This document shows, one piece after another, positions 8,586 through 17,786 of a DNA stretch of 64,000 nucleotides. The number at the start of each line of letters is the position of its first letter. The stretch's first letter is position 1. The position numbers and the translations under genes were made by a program. The DNA lies in the NCBI RefSeq assembly GCF_036010485.1, contig NZ_CP108568.1:3355001-3419000 (forward strand), given 5' to 3'. The stretch is from Streptomyces sp. NBC_01198 (lineage in GTDB: Bacteria; Actinomycetota; Actinomycetes; Streptomycetales; Streptomycetaceae). Below the pieces are notes generated by a model that was not told where the DNA came from, did not search any database, and saw nothing but the letters and a program-made list of their open reading frames with translations.

Positions 8586-8668
8586 GGAGTCTCACCCTAC
8601 GTCCCGGCCAGGCGGCCGGGACGCTCCCCGCACTCCTCGGTTCACCGCGTGCCCCGCAGGCGGGGGCG

Positions 8669-8929
8669 TCAGGCGCGACGCCTTCCCCAGGCCGGGGTGA
8701 CCACGGCGATCAGCACTGCGGCGGCACCGATCTGCATCGCGTGGCGGACCCAGTCCACACCGTTGGTGTCGGCGACGCCGAAGGCCGAGGCCAGGGCGTT
8801 GCCCAGCAGCCCGCCGATCGCACCCAGGACGACCGTCAGCCACAGCGGAATCGGCTGGCGTCCGGGCAGGACGAGCTTGGCCAGCAGGCCGATGATCAGG
8901 CCCGCGACGATTGCCCAGAGGAATGACAT
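8669..8929 (-). CDS. GlsB/YeaQ/YmgE family membrane protein
   Basis: 86 residues, MSFLWAIVAGLIIGLLAKLV at the start, with three membrane helices and the PLWLTVVLGAIGGLLGNALA segment typical of the transglycosylase-associated family. Despite the family's old name, no enzymatic activity is established; relatives are general-stress membrane proteins. ATG 8929 starts the conserved part; the frame extends upstream without conserved sequence. Stands alone. Confidence 0.82.
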   Translation of the reverse strand: MSFLWAIVAGLIIGLLAKLVLPGRQPIPLWLTVVLGAIGGLLGNALASAFGVADTNGVDWVRHAMQIGAAAVLIAVVTPAWGRRRA

Positions 8930-9097
8930 GTCTGCTGCCTCGCTTTCCTGGCCCCGCCTCTCGGGGCCTGCCTGCCGCTTTCCCCGGTCCGGCGGAACCA
9001 CGCCACCGGCTCCGCGCAGGCTCTTGGGTACCGGCCTGCGCCCCGCCCCCGGGCCGGCCTCTGCGCCGGCCTCTGCGCCGGCCTCCGCGCCGGCCGG

Positions 9098-9484
9098 CTA
9101 GGCGAAGGCGAAGACCGGGCCGGTCGCGGCCCGCAGGACACAGGAGTTGGCGAACTTCTTGCGCCAGTCGACCGGTTGGCCGCGGAACTCGCCTCGGGCG
9201 GTGACGACGACAGGGGCGTACGGGTCATGGCAGACGGCCAGTTGGCCCGGCAGCGCGTCGAAGTCGCCGTTCGCGGCGGACAGGGCGGTGCACGCCGGGA
9301 GGGGGAGGGGGTGGGATCCGTGCGGTACGGGCTCGCACGCGAGGGTCGCGCTGCGGGTGCCGGCTTTCAGGACGAGCCCCTGCCCAGGGGCGGGGGGTGC
9401 GTGCCCCGGGGCGGGGGGTGCGGCTACCTGGCTCACCGCGGCGAGCAACGCGCTTGCCGCTGCCGCGGCCATGATCTCTTTCAC
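9098..9484 (-). CDS. secreted subtilisin-inhibitor-like (SSI) protein with unusual reactive site
   Basis: 128 residues from GTG 9484 (a shorter start is ATG 9472). The N-terminus is a signal peptide (MKEIMAAAAASALLAAVSQV), so the product is exported. The mature part matches Streptomyces subtilisin inhibitor: LVLKAGTRSATLAC, GDFDALPG, PVVVT, KKFANSCV and the terminal VFAF. The four cysteines (50, 65, 85, 115) fit its two disulphides. Aligning Cys85 with the P3 Cys71 of SSI makes P1 Asp87 and P1' Pro88 (CHDPYAPV versus CPMVYDPV in SSI). These residues are unlike the Met, Lys or Arg usual at P1, so subtilisin or trypsin inhibition is doubtful. Family is certain, target is not. Confidence 0.88.
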   Translation of the reverse strand: MKEIMAAAAASALLAAVSQVAAPPAPGHAPPAPGQGLVLKAGTRSATLACEPVPHGSHPLPLPACTALSAANGDFDALPGQLAVCHDPYAPVVVTARGEFRGQPVDWRKKFANSCVLRAATGPVFAFA

Positions 9485-9584
9485 GCCGGCCACTTCACTG
9501 CGTGGCTGGGGCGGGGAGACGGCGCCGCGCCGTGGTGGCCCCCGAATTGGGGACGCCAACAGGGGGTTGCGCCCCCGGGAGTGG

Positions 9585-9735
9585 TACTTGCGGTGGCCCG
9601 CCGCCCGCGACCCGGTGGGGGCTTGTCGCGCAGTTCCCCGCGCCCCTGAGTGAGTGCCACATCCTGTCGCCTTCACACCTGCGGTGCGCTGTGGCTGGGC
9701 GCGCAGTTCCTCGCGCCCCTGCGGGGTGCCCTCTG
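9585..9735. repeat. dispersed intergenic repeat, copy 2
   Basis: Closely resembles copy 1 over most of its length: GGTGGCCCGC, GGGGGCTTGTCGCGCAGT, GTGCCACATCCTGT, then ACACCTGCGGTGCGCTGTGG and a second core GCGCAGTTCCTCGCGCCCCT (9701-9720). The first core is TCGCGCAGTTCCCCGCGCCC from 9626. It occupies the spacer upstream of the SGNH hydrolase promoter. Confidence 0.6.
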
Positions 9736-9803
9736 GAGCGGGGGCAGGGTGGGGCGGAATGGTGAAGAAGTGGATGGCGGGGGGGCGGTGCGTGCGTGGG
9801 GCA

Positions 9804-9832
9804 TTGACCGCCGACTGACCAGTCAGTAACTT
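9804..9832 (+). promoter_or_regulatory. promoter with embedded operator upstream of SGNH hydrolase
   Basis: TTGACC (9804-9809) and TAACTT (9827-9832) are spaced by 17 nt. Within the spacer ACTGAC-CA-GTCAGT (9814-9827) is a perfect inverted repeat, so a repressor bound there would sit between -35 and -10. The start codon follows about 90 nt later. Confidence 0.5.
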
Positions 9833-9920
9833 CGGCGGAGCACCGCCGACTTCATCCGATCCCGACAGATATCCGCACCAATCGATGCCAGTGTCATGTC
9901 AGCGTCAAAGGAGACAGCAG

Positions 9921-10817
9921 ATGTCGATGCGCATCACGACCCGCCCCGCCCGCGGGATCGCGGCGGCCCTGGCCGCCGGCACCCTGGCGGTGCTCAGCCT
10001 GAACGCCCCGGCCGCGCAGGCCGCGCCGGCCCGGAGCGCCGCCCAGTCGTACGTGGCGATGGGCGACAGCTACAGCGCCGGGTCGGGCATCCTGCCGCTC
10101 GACCCGTCCGCCGCGCTGCTGTGCGTGCGGTCCACCGCGAACTACCCGCACGTCCTCGCCGCCCGTGCGGGGCTCGCGCTCACCGACGTCACGTGTGGCG
10201 GCGCGCAGACCAAGGACTTCGCCGGGGCGCAGTATCCGGGCGTGGCACCGCAGTTGGACGCGCTGAGCGGCAGCACCGGGCTGGTCACGATGACGATCGG
10301 CGGCAACGACAACAACACCTTCATCGACGCGATCCTCGCCTGCGGGTCGGCCGGCATCGCGACCCTCGGGTTCGGGCACCCCTGCCAGAGCCTTTACGGC
10401 AGCACCTTCGACGACCAGGTCGACAACAGCACCTACCAGGCGCTGAGGTCCACCCTCGCCGCGGTACGCGCCAAGGCGCCCAACGCCCGGGTGGCCGTGC
10501 TCGGCTACCCCTGGATCGTGCCCGCCGCCCCGGTCGCCGGCTGCTTCGCGAAGCTGCCGATCGCCTCCGGCGACGTGCCCTACCTGCGGGACCTGCAGAC
10601 CCACCTCAACGCGGCGGTGCGCCGCGCGGCCGCGGAGACCGGGGCCACGTACGTGGACGTGTCGGGGGTGTCGGAGGGACATGACGCCTGCGCGCCGGCC
10701 GGCACCCGGTGGATCGAGCCGGTCCTCTTCGGCACCAACTTCGTGCCCGTGCACCCCAACGCGCTCGGCGAGTCGAAGCTCGCCGACCGGACCGCGGCGG
10801 TGCTGGGCCTGAGCTGA
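9921..10817 (+). CDS. secreted SGNH-family lipase/esterase
   Basis: 298 residues from ATG 9921, with AAAGGAG 7 nt upstream. A signal peptide (RITTRPARGIAAALAAGTLA) ends near AQAAPA. The SGNH blocks are visible: GDSYSAGSG with the catalytic Ser, the oxyanion Gly of the CGGAQ block, GGND with its Asn, and FVPVHPNALG with the catalytic His and its paired acid upstream. Six or more cysteines in the mature part are expected to form disulphides, as in secreted Streptomyces lipases such as the S. rimosus enzyme. Likely hydrolyses esters or lipids outside the cell. Controlled by the operator-bearing promoter at 9804-9832. Confidence 0.9.
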   Translation: MSMRITTRPARGIAAALAAGTLAVLSLNAPAAQAAPARSAAQSYVAMGDSYSAGSGILPLDPSAALLCVRSTANYPHVLAARAGLALTDVTCGGAQTKDFAGAQYPGVAPQLDALSGSTGLVTMTIGGNDNNTFIDAILACGSAGIATLGFGHPCQSLYGSTFDDQVDNSTYQALRSTLAAVRAKAPNARVAVLGYPWIVPAAPVAGCFAKLPIASGDVPYLRDLQTHLNAAVRRAAAETGATYVDVSGVSEGHDACAPAGTRWIEPVLFGTNFVPVHPNALGESKLADRTAAVLGLS

Positions 10818-10834
10818 CACCGGCTCACGAACGG

Positions 10835-10869
10835 CGCGGCCGCCCCGGGAAGCACCCGGGGCGGCCGCG
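10835..10869. terminator. 15-bp perfect hairpin between convergent SGNH and ilvD genes
   Basis: CGCGGCCGCCCCGGG (10835-10849), loop AAGCA, and the exact complement to 10869. It starts 18 nt after the SGNH stop and lies 13 nt beyond the ilvD stop on the other strand, so it can serve both. There is no T-run, as is usual in Streptomyces. Confidence 0.7.
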
Positions 10870-10881
10870 GCGCCGTACCGC

Positions 10882-12735
10882 TCAGCCTTCGAGCTTGGAG
10901 ATGTCGCGCACCGCGCCCCGGTCCGCGCTGGTGGCCATGGCGGCGTACGCGCGCAGCGCGGTGGACACCTTGCGCTCCCGGTCGCGGGGAGCGTAGACGC
11001 CGCCGAGCGCCGCCCTGCGGGACGCCAGCTCCTCATCGGAGACCAGCAGTTCCATGGACCGCGCCGGGATGTCGATCCGGATGCGGTCGCCGTCCTCGAC
11101 CAGCGCGATGGTGCCGCCGGAGGCCGCCTCGGGCGAGGCGTGGCCGATGGACAGGCCCGACGTGCCGCCGGAGAAGCGGCCGTCGGTGATCAGGGCGCAG
11201 GACTTGCCGAGGCCGCGGCCCTTCAGGTACGAGGTCGGGTAGAGCATCTCCTGCATGCCGGGGCCGCCGCGCGGGCCCTCGTAGCGGATGACGATGACGT
11301 CGCCGGGGCTGATCTCCTTGCGGAGGATCTTCTCGACGGCCTCCTCCTGCGACTCGCAGACCACCGCAGGGCCCTCGAAGGTCCAGATCGACTCGTCGAC
11401 GCCCGCGGTCTTCACGACGGCGCCGTCCACGGCGAGGTTGCCGCGCAGCACGGCGAGTCCGCCGTCCTGGGAGTAGGCGTGCCCGACGTCGCGGATGCAG
11501 CCGCCCGCCGCGTCGGTGTCCAGCGAGTCCCAGCGCTCGGACTGCGAGAAGGCCTGCGCGGAGCGGACGCAGCCGGGGGCCGCGTGCCACAGCTCGACGG
11601 CGGTCTCGGACGGCGAACCGCCGCGGACGTCCCAGGTGTCGAGCCATTCCTTGATGGAGGAGGAGTGGACGGTGTGCACGTCCTCGTTGAGCAGGCCGCC
11701 GCGGTAGAGCTCGCCGAGGATCGCCGGGATGCCGCCGGCCCGGTGCACGTCCTCCATGTAGTACGTGCCGCCGGGTGCCACGTTCGGCGCGACCTTGGCC
11801 AGGCAGGGCACCCGGCGCGAGACGGCGTCGATGTCGGTCAGGCCGTAGTCGAGCTCGGCCTCCTGGGCGGCGGCCAGCAGGTGCAGGATGGTGTTGGTGG
11901 AGCCGCCCATGGCGATGTCCAGGGCCATGGCGTTGTCGAACGCGGCCCGGGTCGCGATGGCGCGCGGCAGCACGCTCGCGTCGTCCTGCTCGTAGTGGCG
12001 CCTGGTCAGCTCCACGACGGTGCGGCCGGCGTCCTCGTAGAGCGCCTTGCGTGCGGTGTGGGTGGCGAGCACCGAGCCGTTGCCGGGCAGCGCCAGGCCC
12101 ATCGCCTCGGTCAGGCAGTTCATCGAGTTGGCGGTGAACATCCCCGAACACGAGCCGCAGGTCGGGCAGGCGTTCTCCTCGATACGGAGGATGTCGGCGT
12201 CCGAGACGTCCTCGTTGACGGCGTCGGCGATCGCGTTGATCAGGTCGAGCTTGCGGACCGTGCCGTCGACCAGGGTGGCGCGGCCGGCCTCCATGGGGCC
12301 GCCGGAGACGAAGACCGTGGGGATGTTCAGCCGCAGCGCGGCCATCAGCATGCCCGGGGTGATCTTGTCGCAGTTGGAGATGCAGATCAGCGCGTCGGCG
12401 CAGTGCGCCTCGACCATGTACTCGACGGAGTCGGCGATCAGGTCGCGGGACGGCAGGGAGTAGAGCATGCCGCCGTGGCCCATGGCGATGCCGTCGTCCA
12501 CGGCGATGGTGTTGAACTCGCGCGGCACCGCGCCGGCCGCCTTGATCGCCGCGGAGACGATCCGGCCGACCGGCTGGAGGTGGGTGTGCCCGGGTACGAA
12601 CTCGGTGAAGCTGTTGGCGACCGCGACGATCGGCTTGCCGATGTCTGCGCTGTCCACGCCGGACGCGCGCATCAGCGCACGGGCGCCTGCCATGTTGCGG
12701 CCGTGGGTGACCGTACGTGACCTCAGCTCGGGCAC
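10882..12735 (-). CDS. ilvD: dihydroxy-acid dehydratase
   Basis: Iron-sulphur enzyme of valine, leucine and isoleucine synthesis, dehydrating 2,3-dihydroxy acids to 2-oxo acids. 617 residues from GTG 12735 ([20 protein letters not shown]), the usual length of the actinomycete enzyme. The cluster cysteines are in CISNCDK and [14 protein letters not shown], and [15 protein letters not shown] is the conserved C-terminal block. An in-frame GTG at 12744 would add three codons, but GGGAG is better spaced (8 nt) for the later start. It lies downstream of a TetR gene on the same strand; whether that regulator controls it is not shown. Confidence 0.96.
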   Translation of the reverse strand: MPELRSRTVTHGRNMAGARALMRASGVDSADIGKPIVAVANSFTEFVPGHTHLQPVGRIVSAAIKAAGAVPREFNTIAVDDGIAMGHGGMLYSLPSRDLIADSVEYMVEAHCADALICISNCDKITPGMLMAALRLNIPTVFVSGGPMEAGRATLVDGTVRKLDLINAIADAVNEDVSDADILRIEENACPTCGSCSGMFTANSMNCLTEAMGLALPGNGSVLATHTARKALYEDAGRTVVELTRRHYEQDDASVLPRAIATRAAFDNAMALDIAMGGSTNTILHLLAAAQEAELDYGLTDIDAVSRRVPCLAKVAPNVAPGGTYYMEDVHRAGGIPAILGELYRGGLLNEDVHTVHSSSIKEWLDTWDVRGGSPSETAVELWHAAPGCVRSAQAFSQSERWDSLDTDAAGGCIRDVGHAYSQDGGLAVLRGNLAVDGAVVKTAGVDESIWTFEGPAVVCESQEEAVEKILRKEISPGDVIVIRYEGPRGGPGMQEMLYPTSYLKGRGLGKSCALITDGRFSGGTSGLSIGHASPEAASGGTIALVEDGDRIRIDIPARSMELLVSDEELASRRAALGGVYAPRDRERKVSTALRAYAAMATSADRGAVRDISKLEG

Positions 12736-12821
12736 GGTGTCCACTCCCTTGGGTTCACTCAGCTCGTACGACGGGGCCGCGACGCGCGACCGTGCCGTCG
12801 AGAGTACGCCCGTCGCCCAGG

Positions 12822-12842
12822 ATCCGGACGGCTCGTCCGGAT
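12822..12842. promoter_or_regulatory. 8-bp inverted repeat upstream of ilvD
   Basis: ATCCGGAC (12822-12829), loop GGCTC, GTCCGGAT (12835-12842). It lies between the TetR stop (12878) and the ilvD start, so it could terminate the TetR message or act as a regulator site. No T-run. Confidence 0.35.
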
Positions 12843-12877
12843 GACGGAACGGGCGTCCTGCCTTCCGTACGCGCGTG

Positions 12878-13540
12878 CTACGGCCGCGCGCCGCCCGCTC
12901 CCGGGCCCACGTCCGGGTCGGTCAGGTAGCGCTGCAGCGTCGGCGCCACCACCGCGACCAGGTCCTCCGGGGCCGCCGAGGCGATCGGCTCCACCTTCAC
13001 CACGTAGCGCAGCATGATGATCCCGACCAGCTGCGCGGCGGCGAGCTGCACCCGGAACTCGGGGTCGGGCACCCGCAGCTCCCCCGCCACCCGGGCCAGC
13101 ACCTTGCGGCCCACCAGGGCGCGGAAGACCGCCGCGGCCCGCTCGTTGGTCACCGCCGACCGCACGATCGCCAGCAGCGGCTCCCTGGTGACCGGGTTCT
13201 CCCACACGCCCAGCATGAAGCGGGCCACCCGCTCCCCCATGCCGTCCTGGCCGCCGGCCGCCACGAAGCCGGGCAGTTCGAGCGCCGGGCCGAAGGACAC
13301 CTCGACGGCGGCCGCGAAGACCTGCTCCTTGGTGCCGAAGTAGTGGTGGACCAGGGCCGCGTCGACGTCGGCGGCCTTGCCGATGGAACGCACCGAGGTC
13401 CGGTCGTAACCGCGGGCGGAGAACTCCTCGCGGGCCGCGGCGAGGATCCGCTCCCGGGTCCCGGCCGCCGCACCCGCCCGCGTCCCCGCGGGCCGGCCGC
13501 GGCGGCGGGGCGTACCGCCGTCCAGTGGCGTACCGCTCAC
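12878..13540 (-). CDS. TetR-family transcriptional regulator
   Basis: 220 residues from GTG 13540, overlapping the stop of the upstream gene (GTGA). The N-terminal helix-turn-helix is typical: [20 protein letters not shown], then [20 protein letters not shown] and [10 protein letters not shown]. The C-terminal ligand domain ([20 protein letters not shown]) belongs to the TetR_C_33-like group frequent in actinomycetes. Co-transcribed with the isomerase-like gene upstream, possibly ilvD downstream. Ligand unknown. Confidence 0.87.
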   Translation of the reverse strand: MSGTPLDGGTPRRRGRPAGTRAGAAAGTRERILAAAREEFSARGYDRTSVRSIGKAADVDAALVHHYFGTKEQVFAAAVEVSFGPALELPGFVAAGGQDGMGERVARFMLGVWENPVTREPLLAIVRSAVTNERAAAVFRALVGRKVLARVAGELRVPDPEFRVQLAAAQLVGIIMLRYVVKVEPIASAAPEDLVAVVAPTLQRYLTDPDVGPGAGGARP

Positions 13541-14391
13541 GCCCGGACCGACGACGGGCGGGACGGCGAGGGCACCGCCAGGTGCCGGCGGGTGAAGGCC
13601 AGCGCCTCCGCGAGGTCGGCCTCGCGCTCGGCCGCCGACATCGCCCGCCGGGTGTTGACCTCGATCACCACGTGCCCGCGGTAGTCGGTCGCCGCCAGCG
13701 ACTCCAGCAGCGGGCCGCACGGCTGCGTGCCGCGCCCCGGCACCAGGTGCTCGTCCTTCGCCGAGCCGCTGCCGTCGGCGAGGTGGACGTGCGCCAGCCG
13801 GTCGCCCATCCGCCCGACCATCTCCAGCGCCTCGGTGCGTGACGTGGCCGCGTGCGAGAGGTCCACCGTGAAGTGCCGGTAGTCCTCCTTGGTCACGTCC
13901 CAGTCCGGCGCGTACGCCAGCATCTCGCGGTCCCGGTAGCGCCACGGGTACATGTTCTCGACGGCGAAGCGCACCTCGGTCTCGTCCGCCATCCGCCAGA
14001 TGCCGCGGACGAAGTCCCGGGCGTAGGTGCGCTGCCAGCGGAAGGGCGGGTGCACCACGACCGTCGAGGCGCCCAGCCGCAGGGCGGCCTTCCTGGCCCG
14101 CTGCAGCTTCACCCACGGGTCGGTTGACCACACCCGCTGGGTGATCAGCAGGCAGGGCGCGTGCACGGCCAGGATCGGCATCCGGTGGTAGTCCGACAGC
14201 CGCTGGAGCGCGTCGACGTCCTGGCTGACCGGGTCGGTCCACACCATCACCTCGACCCCGTCGTATCCGAGCCGGGCGGCGATCTCGAACGCCGTCGCCG
14301 TGGACTCCGGGTACACCGAGGCCGTGGACAGCGCGACCTTCACGCCGGATACGCCGCCGGTTCGTTTGCTGGGGTCCACTGGTTCAGCCAC
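13537..14391 (-). CDS. sugar phosphate isomerase/epimerase-like TIM-barrel protein
   Basis: Member of the xylose-isomerase-like (AP endonuclease 2) superfamily. Conserved segments are [68 protein letters not shown] and VIEVNTRR, with metal-ligand Glu/Asp/His residues at the expected strands. GTG 14391 ([10 protein letters not shown]) is chosen by resemblance to actinomycete relatives; ATG 14424 and 14418 are in frame but lack a ribosome-binding site too, so the start is uncertain. Adjacent to Ppx/GppA upstream (40 nt) and TetR downstream (overlap). Substrate is unknown. Confidence 0.82.
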   Translation of the reverse strand: MAEPVDPSKRTGGVSGVKVALSTASVYPESTATAFEIAARLGYDGVEVMVWTDPVSQDVDALQRLSDYHRMPILAVHAPCLLITQRVWSTDPWVKLQRARKAALRLGASTVVVHPPFRWQRTYARDFVRGIWRMADETEVRFAVENMYPWRYRDREMLAYAPDWDVTKEDYRHFTVDLSHAATSRTEALEMVGRMGDRLAHVHLADGSGSAKDEHLVPGRGTQPCGPLLESLAATDYRGHVVIEVNTRRAMSAAEREADLAEALAFTRRHLAVPSPSRPSSVRA

Positions 14392-14431
14392 GGGAGCCAG
14401 GGTACGGCGGGGCCCCATGAGCATGGGGGTC

Positions 14432-15487
14432 TCAGGCGGGCCTGCGGGCCACGGTGGCCGCCGTACCGCCGTTGAACGGCGCGGTCCCGGGTGTGGGGTT
14501 GGCCACAGTGCCGTGCGTGTCGCCCGCGAGACCCCCGGCCGAGGCGGCGCCCGCGGTGTCCGCGGCCATGACGTCCAGCTTGCGCAGGATCACACCCTCG
14601 CGCAGTGCCCACGGGCAGATCTCCAGCTCGCTCACCCCGTAGAGGTCCATCGCCCCCTCGGCCACCAGCGCGCCGGCCAGCAGCTGCCCGGCTCGCCCCT
14701 CGGAGACCCCCGGCAGCCCGGCCCGCCGCTGCGCGGTCATCGCCGCCAGCCGCGGCACCCACTCCTCCAGCGCGTCGCGGCGCAGCAGCCGCTGCACGTA
14801 CAGCCCCTCGGCGCTGCGGGCGGCGCCGCAGATCCTGGCCAGCTGCCGGAACGTCTTGGACGTCCCCACCGCGAGATCGGGCGCCCCGAGCCGGGCGAAC
14901 TCCGCGACCGTCCTGGCGATCTCGGCCCGCACGTGCCGCCGCAGATGGCGTACGTCCTGCGCGCCCGGCGGGTCGCCCGGCAGCCACCCGCCGGTCAGCC
15001 GCCCCGCGCCCAGCGGCAGCGACACCGCGGCGTCCGGATACTCGTCCATCCCGTAGCCGACCTCCAGCGAGCCGCCGCCGATGTCCAGCACCAGCAGCTT
15101 CCCCGCCGACCAGCCGAACCACCGCCGCACCGCGAGGAAGGTCAGCCGCGACTCGTCCTCGCCCGACAGCACCGTCAGCCGCACCCCGGTCTCCTGCTCG
15201 ACCCGGGCAAGCACCGGCTCGCCGTTGGCCGCCTCCCGCACCGCCGACGTCGCGAACGGCAGCACGTCCTCCGCGCCCTTGTCCTCCGCGACCCGCAGCG
15301 CGTCCGCGATCGTCCCGACCAGCCGGTCGACCCCGTCCGCGCTGATCGCCCCGCCCTCGTCCAGCAGCTCGGCGAGCCGCAGCTCCGCCTTGTGCGAATA
15401 CGCCGGCAACGGCCGCGCGCCCGGGTGCGCGTCCACGACCAACAGGTGAACGGTGTTGGAACCCACGTCGAGCACTCCCAGTCGCAT
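14432..15487 (-). CDS. Ppx/GppA family phosphatase
   Basis: Exopolyphosphatase or pppGpp phosphohydrolase family, 351 residues from ATG 15487. The ASKHA-fold motifs are visible: [15 protein letters not shown] at the N-terminus, [36 protein letters not shown] and [12 protein letters not shown]. The C-terminal 35 residues are a low-complexity Ala/Gly/Thr tail. A -10-like TAAAGT (15495-15500 on the minus strand) ends 7 nt before the ATG with no ribosome-binding site, which suggests a leaderless transcript. Whether polyphosphate or guanosine pentaphosphate is the substrate cannot be read from sequence. Confidence 0.9.
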   Translation of the reverse strand: MRLGVLDVGSNTVHLLVVDAHPGARPLPAYSHKAELRLAELLDEGGAISADGVDRLVGTIADALRVAEDKGAEDVLPFATSAVREAANGEPVLARVEQETGVRLTVLSGEDESRLTFLAVRRWFGWSAGKLLVLDIGGGSLEVGYGMDEYPDAAVSLPLGAGRLTGGWLPGDPPGAQDVRHLRRHVRAEIARTVAEFARLGAPDLAVGTSKTFRQLARICGAARSAEGLYVQRLLRRDALEEWVPRLAAMTAQRRAGLPGVSEGRAGQLLAGALVAEGAMDLYGVSELEICPWALREGVILRKLDVMAADTAGAASAGGLAGDTHGTVANPTPGTAPFNGGTAATVARRPA

Positions 15488-15699
15488 GGGCAGCACTTTA
15501 GGGCAGCCCCAGGAGCCGCCGCCTTCCCGGTGCGGCGGCTCCCGCCCGGCCGGGACCGGCCACGACCCGCCAGCCGGCCGGTCGGCTTCGGCCTACGAGA
15601 GGGTCATCGCACCGGGCGGAGGCCCCGCAGGACGGCCGGAACCAATCGGCGCGGGGCGCGTGACCGTATTCGGTGCATTCCGGTCTTACGCTAGGCGAC

Positions 15700-16506
15700 G
15701 TGGCAAAGGTGAAGACCCGCAAGGGCGTACAGCAGATCCAGCCGGTGGCGACGGCCGACGAGGCCGACCTCGACTTCGCCCGCGCCTGGGTGGAGTTCGG
15801 CGACCCGGCCGACGAGGAGCAGGTCTTCCGCTGCGACCTGACCTGGCTGACCTCCCGCTGGGGCTGCGTCTTCGGCAGCGGCTGCCAGGGGATCGTGGCC
15901 GGCCGCGCCGACGACGGCTGCTGCTCGCTCGGCGCGCACTTCTCCGACGACGACGACGAGAAGCGGGTCGCCGAGCACGCCGCCCGCCTGACGCCGGAGA
16001 CCTGGCAGCTCCACGGCCTCGGCGCCGGACCCGGCGGCTTCTGGGCGGAGGAGAACGAGGACGGCGAGCGGCAGACCCGGGTCGTGGACGGCGCCTGCAT
16101 CTTCTCCAACCGGGCCGGCTTCGCCGGCGGCCAGGGCTGCGCGCTGCACGCCCTCGCGCTGCGCGAGAAGCGCGAACCGCTGGAGACCAAGCCCGACGTG
16201 TGCTGGCAGCTGCCGATCCGCCGCACCTTCGAGTGGGTCGACCGCCCCGACGACACCCGCGTGCTGGTCGTCTCCATCGGCGAGTACGACCGCCGCGGCT
16301 GGGGCCCCGGCGGCCACGACCTGCACTGGTGGTGCACCTCCGCGACCTCCGCCCACGGCGCCGGCGAACCCGTCTACGTCTCCTACCGCGCCGAGCTCAC
16401 CGAGCTGATGGGCGAGGCCGCCTACGCCGAACTGGCCGCCGCCTGCGAGACCCGGCTGGCCACCGCCCTCCCGCTGCTCGCCCCGCACCCGGCCGACCCG
16501 GCCTGA
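15700..16506 (+). CDS. conserved cysteine-rich protein of unknown function
   Basis: 268 residues from GTG 15700 ([20 protein letters not shown]). It has clustered cysteines ([43 protein letters not shown]), an acidic DDDDEK patch and several Trp residues (DLHWWCTS). The spacing recalls metal- or Fe-S-binding proteins such as YkgJ, but I cannot assign it firmly. No export signal, so probably cytoplasmic. A TACGCT hexamer (15687-15692) lies 7 nt before the start with no ribosome-binding site, consistent with a leaderless mRNA. Divergent from Ppx/GppA. Confidence 0.75.
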   Translation: MAKVKTRKGVQQIQPVATADEADLDFARAWVEFGDPADEEQVFRCDLTWLTSRWGCVFGSGCQGIVAGRADDGCCSLGAHFSDDDDEKRVAEHAARLTPETWQLHGLGAGPGGFWAEENEDGERQTRVVDGACIFSNRAGFAGGQGCALHALALREKREPLETKPDVCWQLPIRRTFEWVDRPDDTRVLVVSIGEYDRRGWGPGGHDLHWWCTSATSAHGAGEPVYVSYRAELTELMGEAAYAELAAACETRLATALPLLAPHPADPA

Positions 16507-16518
16507 CGGCCCCGGCCG

Positions 16519-16788
16519 TCAGGCCGACAGCGCCGCCGCCTCCGCGTCCTGGGCACACGCGGTGACCAGGACGTCGAGCGACAGCCCCAGCGCGCCGGCG
16601 AGCGCCGCCACCGTGAAGAAGGCCGGTGTCGGCGCCCGGCCCGTCTCGATCTTGCGCAGCGTCTCCGCCGATACGCCGGCCGCCGCCGCGACCTCCACCA
16701 TGCTGCGTTCACCGCGCGCCGCACGCAGCAGCGCGCCGAACCGCTCACCGCGCCTGCGTTCCCACGGGGTCAAAGGAGTCCTCACCAT
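16519..16788 (-). CDS. small XRE-family regulator
   Basis: 89 residues, starting MVRTPLTPWERRRGERFGAL. Almost the whole protein is one helix-turn-helix (VEVAAAAGVSAETLRKIETG), like Cro/CI-type DNA-binding proteins. It is divergent from a methionine aminopeptidase gene with only 44 nt between the starts. A TAGTAT hexamer ends 7 nt before its ATG and there is no clear ribosome-binding site. This tight pairing suggests it represses itself and the peptidase gene. Confidence 0.85.
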   Translation of the reverse strand: MVRTPLTPWERRRGERFGALLRAARGERSMVEVAAAAGVSAETLRKIETGRAPTPAFFTVAALAGALGLSLDVLVTACAQDAEAAALSA

Positions 16789-16832
16789 GCCTGTGATACT
16801 AATACCGGTATAAGAATTGGAGGAGGACCACC
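16789..16832. promoter_or_regulatory. divergent control region of XRE gene and map
   Basis: A 44-bp spacer containing the palindrome ATACCGGTAT (16802-16811). On the minus strand TAGTAT is a -10 for the XRE gene; on the plus strand TATAAG (16809-16814) could serve the map gene, followed by GGAGGAGG. The palindrome overlaps both candidate elements and is the likely XRE operator. Confidence 0.45.
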
Positions 16833-17600
16833 ATGGTGGAGATCAAGACCGACACGGCACTGGACGCGATGCGCGAGGCCGGCCGGGTCGTCGCCCGCGC
16901 ACTGGCCGCCGCCCAGGAGGCGGCCGCCGTCGGGGTGTCGCTGCGCCAGCTCGACGAAGCCGCCCGCGCCGTCCTCGACGAGGCCGGCGCCGGCTCCCCG
17001 TTCCTGGGCTACCGCCCGCCCTTCGCCCCGACCCCCTTCCCGGCCGTGATCTGCGCGTCGGTCAACGACGCGATCGTCCACGGCATCCCCACCGACTACC
17101 GGCTGCGCGACGGCGACCTCGTCAGCATCGACTGCGGCGCCGAACTCGACGGCTGGACCGGTGACGCCGCGATCTCCTTCACGGTCGGCACCCCGCGCCC
17201 CGCCGACCTCGACCTCATCGCCGCGACCCGGCGTGCCCTCGACGCGGGCATCGCCGCGGCCGTGGCGGGCAACCGCATCGGCGACATCTCGCACGCGATC
17301 GGCCAGGTCGCCAGGACCGCGCGCTGCGGCATGCCGGCGGACTTCGGCGGCCACGGCATCGGGCGCCGCATGCACGAGGACCCGCACGTGCCGAACCGGG
17401 GGCGGCCGGGGCGCGGATTCCCCCTCCGGCCGGGGCTGGCCCTGGCGATCGAGCCGATGCTCATGGCGGGCGGGCGGGACGAATACGCCACCGCTGCGGA
17501 CGGATGGACCCTGCGCACGGTCGACGGCAGCCGCGCGGCGCACATCGAGCACACGGTCGCCGTCACAGCGGACGGCCCCCGCGTCCTGACCCTGCTCTGA
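16833..17600 (+). CDS. map: type I methionine aminopeptidase (additional copy)
   Basis: Removes N-terminal methionine from nascent proteins; 255 residues from ATG 16833 with GGAGGAGG upstream. All five metal ligands can be placed: Asp in SIDCGAEL, Asp in WTGDAAIS, His in FGGHGIGRR, Glu in AIEPML and Glu in HIEHTVAV. The substrate histidine is in AIVHGIP. It sits with an XRE regulator rather than with secY/infA, where the housekeeping actinomycete copy normally lies, so this is probably a second, regulated isoenzyme. Confidence 0.92.
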   Translation: MVEIKTDTALDAMREAGRVVARALAAAQEAAAVGVSLRQLDEAARAVLDEAGAGSPFLGYRPPFAPTPFPAVICASVNDAIVHGIPTDYRLRDGDLVSIDCGAELDGWTGDAAISFTVGTPRPADLDLIAATRRALDAGIAAAVAGNRIGDISHAIGQVARTARCGMPADFGGHGIGRRMHEDPHVPNRGRPGRGFPLRPGLALAIEPMLMAGGRDEYATAADGWTLRTVDGSRAAHIEHTVAVTADGPRVLTLL

Positions 17601-17615
17601 CCCCACTCCCCTGCC

Positions 17616-17786
17616 GGGGGGCCGCCACCACTGGCGGGTGCACGTCCGTGGGGGGTCTCCCGCGCCTGCGGCACCGCTGGGGGCCGCCGCCGTCGGCGGG
17701 GGCACGTCCGTGGGGGGTTTCCCGCGCCTGCGGCACCGCTGGGGGCCGCCGCCGTCGGCGGGGGGTTTCCCGCGCCTGCGGCGCGG
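17616..17786. repeat. tandem repeat, about 62-bp unit, 2.7 copies
   Basis: Units begin at 17616, 17679 and 17741. Each starts GGGGGCCGCC, contains CACGTCCGTGGGGGGT in the first two copies and CCCGCGCCTGCGGC in all three; the last is shortened. Each unit holds self-complementary GC runs able to fold. The rest of the gap 17601-18231 between convergent genes is G+C-rich, with further scattered inverted repeats and no gene that I can support. Confidence 0.7.

Noticed and set aside
17616-17786. CRISPR-like array
   Set aside because: Units are about 62 bp and contiguous, with no regular unique spacers and no cas genes nearby.
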